The notes: generated by a model not told the origin, from the letters alone. A stretch of DNA of 64,000 bases from Streptomyces sp. ISL-98 (GCF_018614055.1 NZ_JAGGPB010000005.1:260699-324698); one strand, 5' to 3'; counted from the stretch's first letter, positions 15,722 to 25,370 are shown. A program made the numbers and translations.

Positions 15722-17347
15722 TCAGCCGGCTCGCAGTACCGACGCCACGAGCGGGCCCGCCGCGTCGCCGCCGTGGCCGCCCGATTCGACGGATGCCGCG
15801 GCTGCCACGTCGTTGCTGAAGCCGGTGAACCAGCTGTTGGACTTGCCCTGGCCGGCGACCTCCGCCGAACCGGTCTTGGCGCCCTTGTCGCCGCCGACCG
15901 ATGCCATCGCCTTTGCGGCCGTGCCCCAGGACGCCGTCTGCCGCATCATGCCGACGAGTTGGCTGTGCGCGGTCGGGGAGAGGGAGCGGGAGACGGTGGC
16001 CAACTGCCGGTCGTCCAGCGAACGCGGCACGATGACCGGCTGGTGGAAGGTGCCGGCCTTGGCGGTGGCGGTGACGGACGCCATGTTGAGGGCGTTCATC
16101 TGTACGGTGCCCTGCCCGATGTACTGGGCCGCAGCCTCGCCGCCCGTCGCCTCCCGTACCGATCCGTCGGCCGTGACGATGCCGGTCTGCCAGTCGAGGC
16201 CGAGACCGAAGACCTCGCGCGCGGTCTTCGGCAGCGCGGCGTCGTCCTTGGTGTCGTCGATCAGCTTGATGAAGGCGGTGTTGCAGGAGCGGGCGAAACT
16301 GGTGGTGAAGGTGCCGCTGGGGATGTCGAAGTTGTCGAGGTTGTGGAAGGTCCGGCCCTGGTACATCGCCGTCTTCGGGCACTCGGCCTTGCGGTCCGCC
16401 CCGGCCAGGCCCTTCTCCAGCAGCATCGCCGCCGTCACGATCTTCATCGTGGAGCCGGGTGCCTGCTTGCCGAGGACCGCCGCGTTGTAGCCGTCGGTGC
16501 GGTTGTTGGCGACGGCGAGTATCTCGCCCGTACTCGGCTTGACCGCGGCGACCGATGCCTCGCCGTACTGCTTGACCGCCTTCTCGGCGGCCGTCTGTAT
16601 GCCCGCGTCGAGCGTCGTCGGCAGCTTGCCCGGCTTGCCCTTGGTGAGGGTGAGGAGGGTCCGGGCGGGCACTGCGCTGTCTGCCCCCTCGATCGCCAGC
16701 TCGATGCCGGGCTTGCCGCCCGCCTTTTCGCCGTACTTCTCCCGCAGCGTGTCCAGGACCGGGCCGAGCGACGGGTACTTCTCCTTCGTCAGCTCGGCGC
16801 CGTTGCGGTCGACCGCCTTGATGGGCGGCGCTGAGGCCTCGCCCGTCTTCAGCGTCTCGCCGTCCTTCAGGTCCGGGTGGACCACGGCCGGCTCCCAGTC
16901 GACCAGGGCCTTGCCCGTGGTCAGGCCGCGTACGACGGTCAGCTCCGACTCGTACGAGAGCTGCTTGCTCCTGCCCTTGTACGTCACCGTCGCCTCGGCG
17001 GTGAACGGCACCGTCGCACCGGCCGCCGTCCCCGGCGTCAGCTTCACCTTGCTGATGTGCGCCTCGTCTCGGTACGCGAGGAGCGCGGGCCCGGCGGCCG
17101 CCGCGTTGTCGGTGAGGGCGGCCGCGGCGTCGGCCTCGCCCTTCGACCAGGCGGCGAAGAAGTCCTTCGAGGCCTGCGCGACCTCGTCCGCGCTCGGCGG
17201 CCCGGTCTTCTTCGGCGCCGAGGCGCTCTTGATCTCCGTACCGCCACCGGTCTCTTCACTCACCATGGAGTACGCGCCGTAGCCCACGCCCCCGGCCACG
17301 ACCAGAAACACCCCGCCGACGACGGCGACTTTCGCTCCACTGCGCAT
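15722..17347 (-). CDS. Class B penicillin-binding protein (transpeptidase)
   Basis: This 541-residue protein has an N-terminal membrane anchor (VAVVGGVFLVVAGGVGYGAYS), an NTF2-like MecA_N domain (SADEVAQASKDFFAAWSKGEA onward), a dimerisation-like region, and a transpeptidase domain with SxxK in PGSTMKIVTAAM, SxN in SFARSCNTAFI and KTG in GAKTGSAEVAG. It cross-links peptidoglycan outside the membrane. The ATG at 17347 is preceded by GGGGAGGGG at a good distance, so I prefer it to an upstream in-frame ATG at 17413. It stands alone with its own terminator. In Streptomyces such PBPs next to pmt are non-essential or sporulation-linked paralogues of PbpA-type enzymes. Confidence 0.92.
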   Translation of the reverse strand: MRSGAKVAVVGGVFLVVAGGVGYGAYSMVSEETGGGTEIKSASAPKKTGPPSADEVAQASKDFFAAWSKGEADAAAALTDNAAAAGPALLAYRDEAHISKVKLTPGTAAGATVPFTAEATVTYKGRSKQLSYESELTVVRGLTTGKALVDWEPAVVHPDLKDGETLKTGEASAPPIKAVDRNGAELTKEKYPSLGPVLDTLREKYGEKAGGKPGIELAIEGADSAVPARTLLTLTKGKPGKLPTTLDAGIQTAAEKAVKQYGEASVAAVKPSTGEILAVANNRTDGYNAAVLGKQAPGSTMKIVTAAMLLEKGLAGADRKAECPKTAMYQGRTFHNLDNFDIPSGTFTTSFARSCNTAFIKLIDDTKDDAALPKTAREVFGLGLDWQTGIVTADGSVREATGGEAAAQYIGQGTVQMNALNMASVTATAKAGTFHQPVIVPRSLDDRQLATVSRSLSPTAHSQLVGMMRQTASWGTAAKAMASVGGDKGAKTGSAEVAGQGKSNSWFTGFSNDVAAAASVESGGHGGDAAGPLVASVLRAG

Positions 17348-17472
17348 GATGTGCAGTCCCCTCCCCAGGAGTCCCCTTGAACTGAACATGTTCAAGAAGT
17401 TGCTGTATCGCACCCTACGGGACGGCAGTGATACCTGGGGTGAGCGTTATGGGAACGCGACGGTCGCCCGCG

Positions 17473-19194
17473 TCACACCCACGTGTCGAGCCAGATGCGG
17501 TCGCGCCACTCGTCCATCGGGAGCGTCTGGCCGGTGTAGATCGGCCAGAAGTAGATGAAGTTCCAGATGATGAGCAGCACGAGGACCCCTGAGCCGACCG
17601 CACCGACCGCGCGGCGCCGCTCGTCCGAACCCGGTGGGCCCAGCAGTGCGCCGATCATCATTGCCACCGCCAGGCACAGGAACGGCACGAACACGACGGC
17701 GTAGAAGAGGAAGATCGTCCGCTCCTGGTAGAAGAACCAGGGCACCCAGCCGGCCGCGATCCCGCACGCGATTGCCCCCGCCCGCCAGTCGCGCCGGAAC
17801 GCCCACCGCCACAGCACGTACAGCACCGCGAAACACGACGCCCACCACAGGAGGGGGGTGCCGAGTGCCAGGACCTCCTGGGCGCATTCGCGGGCCTCGG
17901 TCGCCGGGCAGCCTTCCTTGCCGGGCTTCGGGGACTCGTAGAAGTACGAGACCGGGCGGCCCAGGACGATCCAGCTCCAGGGGTTCGACTCGTACGTGTG
18001 ACCGGACGTCAGATTGACGTGGAAGTTGTAGACCTCGGTCTCGTAGTGCCACAGGCTGCGCAGCCAGTCGGGCAGCCAGGTCCAGTTGCCGCCCTTGCCC
18101 TCGGCCTCGGCCCAGTTCCGGTAGTAGCCCTCCTTGGTGACGATCCAGCCCGTCCAGGAGACGACATACGTCACGAAGGTGACCACGACCGTCGAGAGGA
18201 AAGCGGGGGTGACGTCCCGCTTCAGTACCGCGACGTACGGCCGCACCGCGCCCGCCGTCCGGCGCGTGCCCACGTCCCACAGGACCGTCATCAGACCGAA
18301 CGCCGCCAGGATGTACAGCCCGTTCCACTTCGTGCCGAACGCCAGTCCCAGGCACACACCCGCCGCGATCCGCCACGGTCGCCAGCCGAGGCGCAGCCGC
18401 TCCGCGACCTCGGAGTCCGGGCGTAGGACGCCCTCGTCGTCGTACGGGAGAGCCGCCGCCAGTTTTCGCCGCGCCCAGTCCCTGTCGATCAGCAGACAGC
18501 CGAACGCGCCGAGGACGAAGAACATCAGCACCAGGTCGAGCAGCGCCGTACGGCTCATCACGAAGTGCAGGCCGTCCACGGCCAGGAGCGCGCCCGCCAG
18601 GCAGCCCAGGAAGGTCGAGCGGAAGAGGCGGCGCCCGATCCGGCACAGCATCAGCACCGACAGCGTGCCGAGTACGAACACCATGAAGCGCCAGCCGAAG
18701 GGCGTGAACCCGAACATCGCCTCGCCGAGTCCGATGACCCACTTGCCGACCGGCGGATGCACCACGTAACCGGGGTCCGTCGGGACGGCCACCCCCGACG
18801 GGTCGTCGAGAACGCGCTCGTCGATGTCCTTGGGCCACTGGCCCTCGTACCCCTGGTTGATGAGAGCCCAGGCGTCCTTCGCGTAATACGTCTCGTCGAA
18901 TATCACCGCCTCGGGCTCGCCCAGATGCCAGAAGCGCAGCAGCCCGGCGACGAGCGCGATCAGCAGCGGACCGCCCCAGGCCGCCCACCGCACCAGGTGC
19001 CCGGCAAGCACCGGCGGCACTCCGAGCACTCTCCACAGGTGGGTGCCCGGCTTGCTGTACGGCGGCACGAGGCGTTCGCGCAGACCGATGACCGGCCTGG
19101 GCGCGTAGCCGAATCGACGCAGCCGTTGCTGCCACGACGGCGGCTGCTCCCCGGGGGCCCTGCCCTGCTGGGCTTCTGACGCAGTACTGGTCAC
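17473..19194 (-). CDS. pmt: Protein O-mannosyltransferase (dolichyl-phosphate-mannose type)
   Basis: This 573-residue polytopic membrane enzyme belongs to the GT39 family. It has the catalytic DE motif in AVIFDETYYAKDAWAL in the first external loop, and VHPPVGKWVIGLGEAMFG and SRTALLDLVLMFF further on, with about eleven membrane segments. It transfers mannose from polyprenyl-phosphate-mannose to Ser/Thr of exported proteins. The start is the GTG at 19194 (VTSTASEAQQG); the frame is open for another 117 codons upstream but overlaps divergent rsmI and lacks coding character. In S. coelicolor, Pmt is needed for phage phiC31 infection and glycoprotein synthesis. Confidence 0.95.
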   Translation of the reverse strand: MTSTASEAQQGRAPGEQPPSWQQRLRRFGYAPRPVIGLRERLVPPYSKPGTHLWRVLGVPPVLAGHLVRWAAWGGPLLIALVAGLLRFWHLGEPEAVIFDETYYAKDAWALINQGYEGQWPKDIDERVLDDPSGVAVPTDPGYVVHPPVGKWVIGLGEAMFGFTPFGWRFMVFVLGTLSVLMLCRIGRRLFRSTFLGCLAGALLAVDGLHFVMSRTALLDLVLMFFVLGAFGCLLIDRDWARRKLAAALPYDDEGVLRPDSEVAERLRLGWRPWRIAAGVCLGLAFGTKWNGLYILAAFGLMTVLWDVGTRRTAGAVRPYVAVLKRDVTPAFLSTVVVTFVTYVVSWTGWIVTKEGYYRNWAEAEGKGGNWTWLPDWLRSLWHYETEVYNFHVNLTSGHTYESNPWSWIVLGRPVSYFYESPKPGKEGCPATEARECAQEVLALGTPLLWWASCFAVLYVLWRWAFRRDWRAGAIACGIAAGWVPWFFYQERTIFLFYAVVFVPFLCLAVAMMIGALLGPPGSDERRRAVGAVGSGVLVLLIIWNFIYFWPIYTGQTLPMDEWRDRIWLDTWV

Positions 19195-19255
19195 CGCGCC
19201 ATCGTAGGGAACGCTTCTGTGCGCGTCGTCCGTCCGCCCTGGGAGGATGGCTCTT

Positions 19256-20161
19256 GTGACTGGAACGACTGGAACGACTGGAACGACCGGAACGCTCGTA
19301 CTCGCGGGAACCCCCATCGGCGATGTCGCCGACGCACCCCCCCGCCTCGCCTCGGAGCTGGAGAGGGCCGACGTCGTCGCCGCCGAGGACACCCGGCGGC
19401 TGCGCCGCCTGACGCAGGCGCTCGGGGTGCAGACGACGGGGCGTGTCGTGTCGTACTTCGAGGGCAACGAGTCCGCCCGTACGCCGGAACTGGTGGAGGC
19501 GCTGGAGGGCGGCGCCCGGGTGCTGCTGGTCACCGATGCGGGCATGCCGTCGGTGTCCGACCCCGGCTACCGACTGGTCGCCGCCGCCGTCGAGAAGGAC
19601 ATCAAGGTCACCGCCGTGCCGGGCCCCTCGGCCGTACTGACCGCCCTCGCCCTGTCCGGCCTGCCCGTCGACCGCTTCTGCTTCGAGGGCTTCCTGCCGC
19701 GCAAGGCGGGCGAGCGGCTCGGCAAGCTCCGCGAGGTCGCCGACGAGCGCAGGACGCTGGTGTTCTTCGAGGCCCCGCACCGCCTCGACGACACGCTCGC
19801 GGCCATGGCCGAGGTCTTCGGCGACGAGCGGCGCGCGGCGGTCTGCCGTGAGCTGACCAAGACGTACGAAGAAGTGAAGCGCGGCCCGCTGAAGGCGCTC
19901 GCGGAATGGGCGGCCGAGGGAGTACGGGGAGAAATCACCGTCGTCGTCGAAGGCGCCCCGGAATCCGGACCGCAGAATCTCGACCCGGCGGAACTGGTGC
20001 GCAGGGTGCAGGTGCGCGAGGAGGCGGGGGAGAGGCGCAAGGAGGCCATCGCGGCGGTCGCCGCCGAGGCGGGGCTGCCCAAGCGCGAGGTGTTCGATGC
20101 CGTCGTGGCGGCAAAGAATGCGGCACGGACGGGCTCCGCGGGCGGTAAAGGACTATCGTAA
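19256..20161 (+). CDS. rsmI: 16S rRNA (cytidine1402-2'-O)-methyltransferase RsmI
   Basis: This 301-residue member of the tetrapyrrole-methylase fold has the N-terminal GTPIGDVADAPPR motif, VAAEDTRRLRRL, VTDAGMPSVSDPGYRLV, VPGPSAVLTALALSGLP and FFEAPHRL. It methylates the 2'-O of C1402 in the ribosomal P site. GGGAGG at 19241-19246 is nine bases before the GTG at 19256 but touches the ATG at 19247, so I choose the GTG. The first codons hold a 9-bp tandem repeat (ACTGGAACG) coding for a Thr-Gly-Thr tract. It is divergent from pmt. Confidence 0.95.
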   Translation: MTGTTGTTGTTGTLVLAGTPIGDVADAPPRLASELERADVVAAEDTRRLRRLTQALGVQTTGRVVSYFEGNESARTPELVEALEGGARVLLVTDAGMPSVSDPGYRLVAAAVEKDIKVTAVPGPSAVLTALALSGLPVDRFCFEGFLPRKAGERLGKLREVADERRTLVFFEAPHRLDDTLAAMAEVFGDERRAAVCRELTKTYEEVKRGPLKALAEWAAEGVRGEITVVVEGAPESGPQNLDPAELVRRVQVREEAGERRKEAIAAVAAEAGLPKREVFDAVVAAKNAARTGSAGGKGLS

Positions 20162-20187
20162 AAAGTCAAAGTACTGAGCGTGCACCG

Positions 20188-20209
20188 GGCCTTTCTCCAT
20201 GGAAAGGCC
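20188..20209 (+). terminator. Hairpin after rsmI
   Basis: GGCCTTTC (20188-20195) pairs with GAAAGGCC (20202-20209) around a 6-base loop, 27 bases after the rsmI stop. It may be a terminator or a 5' structure of the next gene. Confidence 0.55.
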
Positions 20210-20289
20210 AAGACCGTTCCATAACTCGACAGGACCCGATGCGCTCCCGCCGTAAAAGGCGTCCACTGGACCAGTGGAAAGGAGCTGGC

Positions 20290-20694
20290 ATGAGCGAGAT
20301 CGCTGACACCGCCGGCACAGGAATCACCGCTCACGAGGCTTACGCCTTTGCCTGCATGCGGTGCGGGCACGGCTGGGAGCAGGATTACGAGATCCACCAC
20401 CACGTCGACGGCGCGGGCCACGAATACGTGGTCTACACGGCCGACGGGGAACGGGTCCCCTCGCCCCTGTCGAAGCCGAAGTGCGCGAACTGTGGCTACC
20501 ACGTCGTGCGGATCATGCGGCCGGGGAAGATCCAGTCGATCCGGGACATGGTGCGGGCGGCCGTGGTGGACGCTCCGCTGGCGGGCCCCCTCGTGGGGCC
20601 GACGGGACCGGCCGAGGAACCCCCGGGGCCGGTACGCATTCAGCACCACTGGCACCTCTCGGATCTGCTGCATCCCTTCCAGCACCGCAAGTAA
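20290..20694 (+). CDS. Zinc-ribbon-like small protein
   Basis: This 134-residue protein has two Cys knuckles, CMRCGHGW near residue 22 and CANCGYH near 64, suggesting a zinc ribbon. A His-rich stretch (YEIHHHVDGAGHEY) lies between them, and a His-rich end (IQHHWHLSDLLHPFQHRK) closes the protein. AAAGGAG precedes the ATG at 20290, which rules out the longer frame from 20239. The family occurs widely in Streptomyces beside tatD/rsmI in my memory, without a known function. The metal-ligand layout suggests nucleic-acid or protein binding. Confidence 0.82.
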   Translation: MSEIADTAGTGITAHEAYAFACMRCGHGWEQDYEIHHHVDGAGHEYVVYTADGERVPSPLSKPKCANCGYHVVRIMRPGKIQSIRDMVRAAVVDAPLAGPLVGPTGPAEEPPGPVRIQHHWHLSDLLHPFQHRK

Positions 20695-20727
20695 GGGACG
20701 GGTCGCGGTTTTCGTACGATCGTGACC

Positions 20728-21597
20728 ATGAGCCCCAAAGACGCACCTCCGCCGCTGCCCGAGCCGCTCCGGGCGGCGGTCGCCGATTCGCACACCCACC
20801 TGGACATGCAGGACGGCACGGTCGACGAGGCCCTGACGAAGGCCGCGGCGGTCGGAGTCACCGCCGTCGTCCAGGTGGGCTGCGACGTCAAGGGCTCCCG
20901 CTGGGCGGCCGAGACAGCGGCGGCGTACGACAACGTGCACGCCGCCGTGGCTCTGCACCCCAATGAGGCTCCGCGCATCGTCCTCGGCGACCCCGACGGG
21001 TGGTCGCGGCAGGGGGCGCGGGCCGCGGGCGGGGACGCCGCGCTCGACGAGGCGCTCGCCGAGATCGACCGGCTGGCCGCGCTGCCGTACGTGCGGGGCG
21101 TCGGCGAGACCGGGCTCGACTACTTCCGTACGGGGCCCGACGGCATGGCCGCCCAGGAGCGGTCCTTCCGCGCCCACATCGAGATCGCCAAGCGGCACGG
21201 CAAGGCGCTCGTCATCCACGATCGCGAGGCGCACGATGATGTGCTGCGCGTCCTCGACGAGGAAGGCGCACCCGAGCGGACCGTCTTCCACTGCTACTCC
21301 GGCGACGCCGCGATGGCCGAAATCTGCGCCCGTAAGGGTTACTTCATGTCCTTCGCCGGAAACGTGACCTTCAAGAACGCCCAGCCGCTGCGGGACGCGC
21401 TCGCCGTCGCGCCGCTCGATCTCGTACTCGTCGAGACCGACGCTCCCTTCCTGACCCCCGCTCCGTACCGCGGACGGCCTAACGCTCCGTATCTCATTCC
21501 GGTCACGGTGCGCGCGATGGCGGCGGTGCGGGGCATCGGGGAGGACGTCCTGGCGGCGGCACTGGCTGTGAATACGGCACGCGCGTTTGATTACTGA
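20728..21597 (+). CDS. TatD-family metal-dependent hydrolase
   Basis: This 289-residue TIM-barrel hydrolase has the metal ligands DSHTHLDM near residue 22, GVGETGLDYFR, the HIEIAKRHGKALVIHDREAHDD segment, FHCYSGD and the terminal VETDAPFLTP. TatD enzymes are 3'-5' exonucleases or D-aminoacyl-tRNA deacylase-like hydrolases acting in DNA repair or RNA quality control. The start is ATG 20728 or the GTG six bases earlier. It lies in the conserved rsmI-tatD-rpfB-rsmA-ispE order. Confidence 0.93.
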   Translation: MSPKDAPPPLPEPLRAAVADSHTHLDMQDGTVDEALTKAAAVGVTAVVQVGCDVKGSRWAAETAAAYDNVHAAVALHPNEAPRIVLGDPDGWSRQGARAAGGDAALDEALAEIDRLAALPYVRGVGETGLDYFRTGPDGMAAQERSFRAHIEIAKRHGKALVIHDREAHDDVLRVLDEEGAPERTVFHCYSGDAAMAEICARKGYFMSFAGNVTFKNAQPLRDALAVAPLDLVLVETDAPFLTPAPYRGRPNAPYLIPVTVRAMAAVRGIGEDVLAAALAVNTARAFDY

Positions 21598-21733
21598 GTC
21601 CGGCACCGAGTCCGACGGAAGGCGACTTCGCGACACTGCGTAGTCGAATCACTTTGGAGAGTGACCAAGGCTCCGCTAGTGTCCCGGCCCGCAGCGTCAT
21701 CAAGAGTGGAGCGGACCGGACCTCTGGAGCGTC

Positions 21734-23221
21734 GTGAGCAATTCGCAGGGCAGTCACCGCACGGTGCGGGGAGGCGGCGGCCATGGCCTGGCGGCCGGGA
21801 CGGCGGAGACGGCCGAGTACGGGGAGTACGGCGAACATCGCGAGTACGGCGGTTACAGAGAGTACGGGGACTACGGGGAGTACGGCGGGTGCGTGGAATG
21901 CGCCGAGGAGGCTGCGTACGCCGCGTATGCCGCGCATGGCGGCTACGAGCGCGAACGCGGCGGGTACGCGCCGCAGTCGCCCCCCACGTACGACACCTAC
22001 GCGCCGGCGTACGAGCTCCAAGAGCCGCTGCTGCCCCGCCAGAGCGCAGGCCCCGAGCCGGTGGCCGAAGGCTGCGGGGGCAGGGCCGAGGCGCGGCGGG
22101 CCGCTCGTCGCCGCAAGGACGCCGAGCGGCCCGACACGCTGCGCCGGCTCGTTCCGCAGGCGCTGGTGGTCGCGTTCCTGGCGGGCGGTACATCGGCGTT
22201 CGTCGCCAGCGACAAGGCGGTCGAGCTCAGCGTCGACGGCGTACCCCGCACCATGCACACCTTCGCCGACGACGTCACCGAGCTCCTTGAGGACCAGGGC
22301 GTCGAGGTGGGGGCGCACGACGTGGTCGCGCCCGCCCCCGGCGCGGAACTGGTCAGCGGCGACGAGGTCGTCGTCCGTTACGGCCGCCCCGTGGCGCTGA
22401 CCCTGGACGGGCAGCGGCGCCGGGTGTGGACCACCGCCCGTACGGTCGACGGCGCACTGCGCCAGCTCGGGGTGCGCGCGGAGGGCGCGTACCTCTCCGT
22501 CTCGCGCTCCTCCGAAATCGGGCGCAACGGCCTCGCACTGGACGTCCGTACCGAGCGGGCCGTGACCTTCATGGCCGACGGGCGCGAGCGCACCATCCGT
22601 ACGAACGCCGCGACCGTCGGGGAGGCGCTGGCCGAGGCGGGCATCAGCCTGCGCGGCGAGGACACCACCTCCGCGCCGGCCGACAGCTTCCCGCGCGACG
22701 GGCAGACGGTCACCGTGATGCGGATCAAGGGGTCGAGGGAAGTGCGGGAGGAACCGATCCCGTTCGAGACCGAGCGGACGGAGGACGCGTCGCTCTTCAA
22801 GGGCACGGAGGTCGTCGTACAGGCGGGCGCGCAGGGGTCGAGGCGGGTCACGTATGCGCTGCGGACCGTCAACGGCGTCAAGCAGCGGCCGAGGAAGATC
22901 GCCGAGCACATCGCACGGGAGCCGGTCACCCGGCGCGTGAAGGTCGGCACGAAGCCGATGCCGACGTCTGTGGCGGGCGCGGAGGGGCTGAACTGGGGCG
23001 GGCTCGCCCAGTGCGAGTCGGGCGGCCGCCCCGGCGCGGTCGACTCGACGGGCAACTACGGCGGCCTGTACCAGTTCGACACCCAGACCTGGCAGTCGCT
23101 CGGCGGCAGCGGGCGCCCGCAGGAGGCGAGCGCGAGCGAGCAGACGTACCGGGCGAAGAAGCTGTACGTGCAGCGGGGGGCCAGCCCGTGGCCGCACTGC
23201 GGCGGGAGGCTGCGGGGCTGA
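21734..23221 (+). CDS. rpfB: Resuscitation-promoting factor RpfB-like cell-wall hydrolase
   Basis: This 495-residue protein has, in order: an unusual N-terminal tail with Tyr-Gly-Glu repeats (EYGEYGEHREYGG and similar, residues 28-55), a basic stretch RRAARRRKDAERP, one membrane segment (LVVAFLAGGTSAFVA near 145), three DUF348 repeats (VELSVDGVPRTMHTF; VALTLDGQRRRVWTT; VTFMADGRERTIRT), a G5 domain (residues 335-410) and a C-terminal Rpf transglycosylase domain (LNWGGLAQCESGGRPGAVDS, then GGLYQFDTQTWQSLGG). It cleaves peptidoglycan during spore germination and regrowth. Start GTG 21734, with CTGGAG 6 bases upstream. Confidence 0.94.
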   Translation: MSNSQGSHRTVRGGGGHGLAAGTAETAEYGEYGEHREYGGYREYGDYGEYGGCVECAEEAAYAAYAAHGGYERERGGYAPQSPPTYDTYAPAYELQEPLLPRQSAGPEPVAEGCGGRAEARRAARRRKDAERPDTLRRLVPQALVVAFLAGGTSAFVASDKAVELSVDGVPRTMHTFADDVTELLEDQGVEVGAHDVVAPAPGAELVSGDEVVVRYGRPVALTLDGQRRRVWTTARTVDGALRQLGVRAEGAYLSVSRSSEIGRNGLALDVRTERAVTFMADGRERTIRTNAATVGEALAEAGISLRGEDTTSAPADSFPRDGQTVTVMRIKGSREVREEPIPFETERTEDASLFKGTEVVVQAGAQGSRRVTYALRTVNGVKQRPRKIAEHIAREPVTRRVKVGTKPMPTSVAGAEGLNWGGLAQCESGGRPGAVDSTGNYGGLYQFDTQTWQSLGGSGRPQEASASEQTYRAKKLYVQRGASPWPHCGGRLRG

Positions 23222-23556
23222 GGGGGCGTGGGAGCGGTGGCCTTGGGGTCGGGGGCGACCCCTTCTCGGATGCCGTGCTCGCGCCGTTCGGCCCCTGGGC
23301 GCCTGCCGGGCTTCGTGCGGCTGCGCCAGCCTCCGTCCGTCGGGGGTGGCGTGGTGCGGTGGCTTCGGGTCGGTGCCGTGCTGGGGCGTCTCCTCGGGTG
23401 CCGAACGGGCGGGGGGTTGGTTTTGCGCCGCGCACGCTGTGTTCGGCACCCTGCGGGGAGCGCCCCTGCACGCCCCCTCCCGCACCTCGGCGGGCGAGGC
23501 CGGGGGACCGCCTCCGGGTGGGCGAGGTGGGTGCCGGGGGCCTTTACGCTTGAGCG
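23222..23556. other. Intergenic spacer rpfB-rsmA
   Basis: This 335-bp gap carries the second copy of the dispersed repeat (23348-23482). Upstream of the rsmA GTG I see no clear hexamers. No credible gene is present on either strand. Confidence 0.5.
23348..23482. repeat. Dispersed intergenic repeat, copy 2
   Basis: This copy matches 6636-6770 over about 135 bp with scattered substitutions and short indels. The best conserved parts are GCCGAACGGGCGGGGGGT and CCCTGCGGGGAGCGCCCC. On the - strand both copies open with the same pseudo-coding run (MREG, A or T, CRGAPRR), which explains spurious ORFs. Confidence 0.75.
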
Positions 23557-24453
23557 GTGAGCACCACTGAGCCTTCTGAGACGCCTCCCGAGCCGCCCCT
23601 GCACGACCTGCTGGGTCCCGCCGACATCCGGGAACTCGCGGCGGCGCTCGGCGTACGCCCGACCAAGCAGCGCGGTCAGAACTTCGTCATCGACGCCAAC
23701 ACGGTCCGCCGGATCGTACGGACGGCCGGGGTGCGGCCGGACGACGTCGTCGTCGAGGTCGGCCCCGGCCTGGGCTCACTGACGCTCGCGCTGCTGGAGA
23801 CCGCGGACCGTGTCGTCGCCGTCGAGATCGACGACGTACTGGCGGGCGCACTGCCCTCGACGATCGCCACGCGGATGCCCGCCCGGGCCGACCGCTTCGC
23901 CCTCGTCCACTCCGACGCGATGCACGTCACGGAGCTCCCGGGCCCGCCCCCCACGGCGCTGGTCGCGAACCTCCCGTACAACGTCGCGGTCCCCGTCCTG
24001 CTCACCATGCTGGAGCGCTTCCCGACCATCGAGCGGACGCTGGTCATGGTCCAGGCGGAGGTCGCTGACCGGCTCGCGGCCAGGCCGGGCAACAAGGTGT
24101 ACGGAGTGCCTTCCGTGAAGGCGAACTGGTACGCCGAGGTCAAGCGGGCGGGGGCGATCGGCCGGAACGTCTTCTGGCCCGCCCCGAACGTCGACTCCGG
24201 CCTCGTCTCCCTGGTCCGCCGCACCGAACCGATCAAGACCACGGCCACCAAGGCGGAGGTCTTCGCGGTCGTCGACGCGGCGTTCGCGCAGCGGCGCAAG
24301 ACGCTGCGCGCGGCGCTGTCGGGCTGGGCGGGTTCGGCGCCGGCGGCGGAGGCGGCGCTGGTCGCGGCGGGCGTTTCGCCCCAGGCGCGTGGCGAGTCGC
24401 TGACGGTGGAGGAGTTCGCCCGTATCGCGGAGAGCAAGGGGGCGGGCGCATGA
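23557..24453 (+). CDS. rsmA: 16S rRNA dimethyladenosine transferase RsmA (KsgA)
   Basis: This 298-residue methyltransferase has the KsgA signature [14 protein letters not shown], motif [19 protein letters not shown], and catalytic [12 protein letters not shown]. It dimethylates A1518 and A1519 of 16S rRNA late in 30S assembly. The start is GTG 23557 after a short GC-rich leader. The stop overlaps ispE (ATGA), so the two are translationally coupled, as in many actinomycetes. Confidence 0.96.
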   Translation: MSTTEPSETPPEPPLHDLLGPADIRELAAALGVRPTKQRGQNFVIDANTVRRIVRTAGVRPDDVVVEVGPGLGSLTLALLETADRVVAVEIDDVLAGALPSTIATRMPARADRFALVHSDAMHVTELPGPPPTALVANLPYNVAVPVLLTMLERFPTIERTLVMVQAEVADRLAARPGNKVYGVPSVKANWYAEVKRAGAIGRNVFWPAPNVDSGLVSLVRRTEPIKTTATKAEVFAVVDAAFAQRRKTLRAALSGWAGSAPAAEAALVAAGVSPQARGESLTVEEFARIAESKGAGA

Positions 24454-25370
24454 CGGAGACCACGGGCACCACGGTCACGGTTCGGGTTCCGGCGAAGGTC
24501 AACGTCCAGCTGGCGGTGGGCGGCGCGCGCCCCGACGGCTTCCACGACCTGGCGAACGTCTTCCTGGCGGTCGGCCTCTACGACGAGGTCACGGTCACGC
24601 CGTCCGCCGCGCTGCGCATCACGTGCTCCGGCCCGGACGCGGACCAGGTCCCCCTGGACCGTACGAACCTGGCGGCGCGGGCGGCGATCGCCCTCGCCGA
24701 ACGCCACGGCCTCTCGCCCGACGTACACATCCACATCGCCAAGGACATCCCGGTGGCAGGGGGCATGGCGGGCGGCAGCGCGGACGGCGCGGGCGCGCTG
24801 CTGGCGTGCGACACGCTGTGGGGCACGAACACGCCCCGCTCGGAGCTGCTTGCCATGTGCGCGGAGCTGGGCAGTGACGTTCCGTTCAGCCTGGTGGGCG
24901 GGGCGGCGCTGGGCACGGGGCGGGGCGAACAGCTCACCACCCTCCCCGTCGGCGGCGCCTTCCACTGGGTGTTCGCGGTGGCGGACGGCGGCCTGTCGAC
25001 CCCGGCGGTGTACGGCGAGTTCGACCGTCTGACGGCGGGCACCGAAGTCCCGCCCCCGGCGGCGTCCCCGGCCCTTCTGGACGCCCTCCGTACGGGCGAC
25101 CCGACGGCTCTGGCAGACGCCCTGGTCAACGACCTCCAGCCCGCAGCGCTTTCCCTGCGCCCGTCCCTGTCCGCCACCTTGGCAGCAGGCACGGCAGCAG
25201 GCGCCCTGGCAGCCCTGGTCTCGGGCTCGGGCCCGACGACGGCATTCCTGACGAAGGACGCGGACACGGCGGAGTCGGTGGCCGCAGCCCTACTGTCCTC
25301 GGGCACATGCCGCACGGCCCGGGTGGCGGGGTCCCCGGCGACGGGCGCGACGGTGATCGAGGCGGGGTAA
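24450..25370 (+). CDS. ispE: 4-diphosphocytidyl-2-C-methyl-D-erythritol kinase IspE
   Basis: This 306-residue GHMP kinase has the N-terminal [24 protein letters not shown] motif (substrate Lys), the ATP loop [18 protein letters not shown], and the C-terminal [12 protein letters not shown]. It phosphorylates CDP-ME in the MEP isoprenoid pathway. It overlaps rsmA by four bases. The last 80 codons become very Ala/Gly-rich but keep the frame. Confidence 0.95.
   Translation: MTETTGTTVTVRVPAKVNVQLAVGGARPDGFHDLANVFLAVGLYDEVTVTPSAALRITCSGPDADQVPLDRTNLAARAAIALAERHGLSPDVHIHIAKDIPVAGGMAGGSADGAGALLACDTLWGTNTPRSELLAMCAELGSDVPFSLVGGAALGTGRGEQLTTLPVGGAFHWVFAVADGGLSTPAVYGEFDRLTAGTEVPPPAASPALLDALRTGDPTALADALVNDLQPAALSLRPSLSATLAAGTAAGALAALVSGSGPTTAFLTKDADTAESVAAALLSSGTCRTARVAGSPATGATVIEAG

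Noticed and set aside
20239-20289. Upstream extension of the zinc-ribbon gene (MRSRRKRRPLDQWKGAG)
   Set aside because: The SD AAAGGAG sits directly before the ATG at 20290, and the extension is basic and without coding character.
21598-21733. Possible c-di-AMP riboswitch upstream of rpfB
   Set aside because: Such switches precede some Streptomyces rpf genes, but the gap is short and I could not find the conserved core, so I do not call it.
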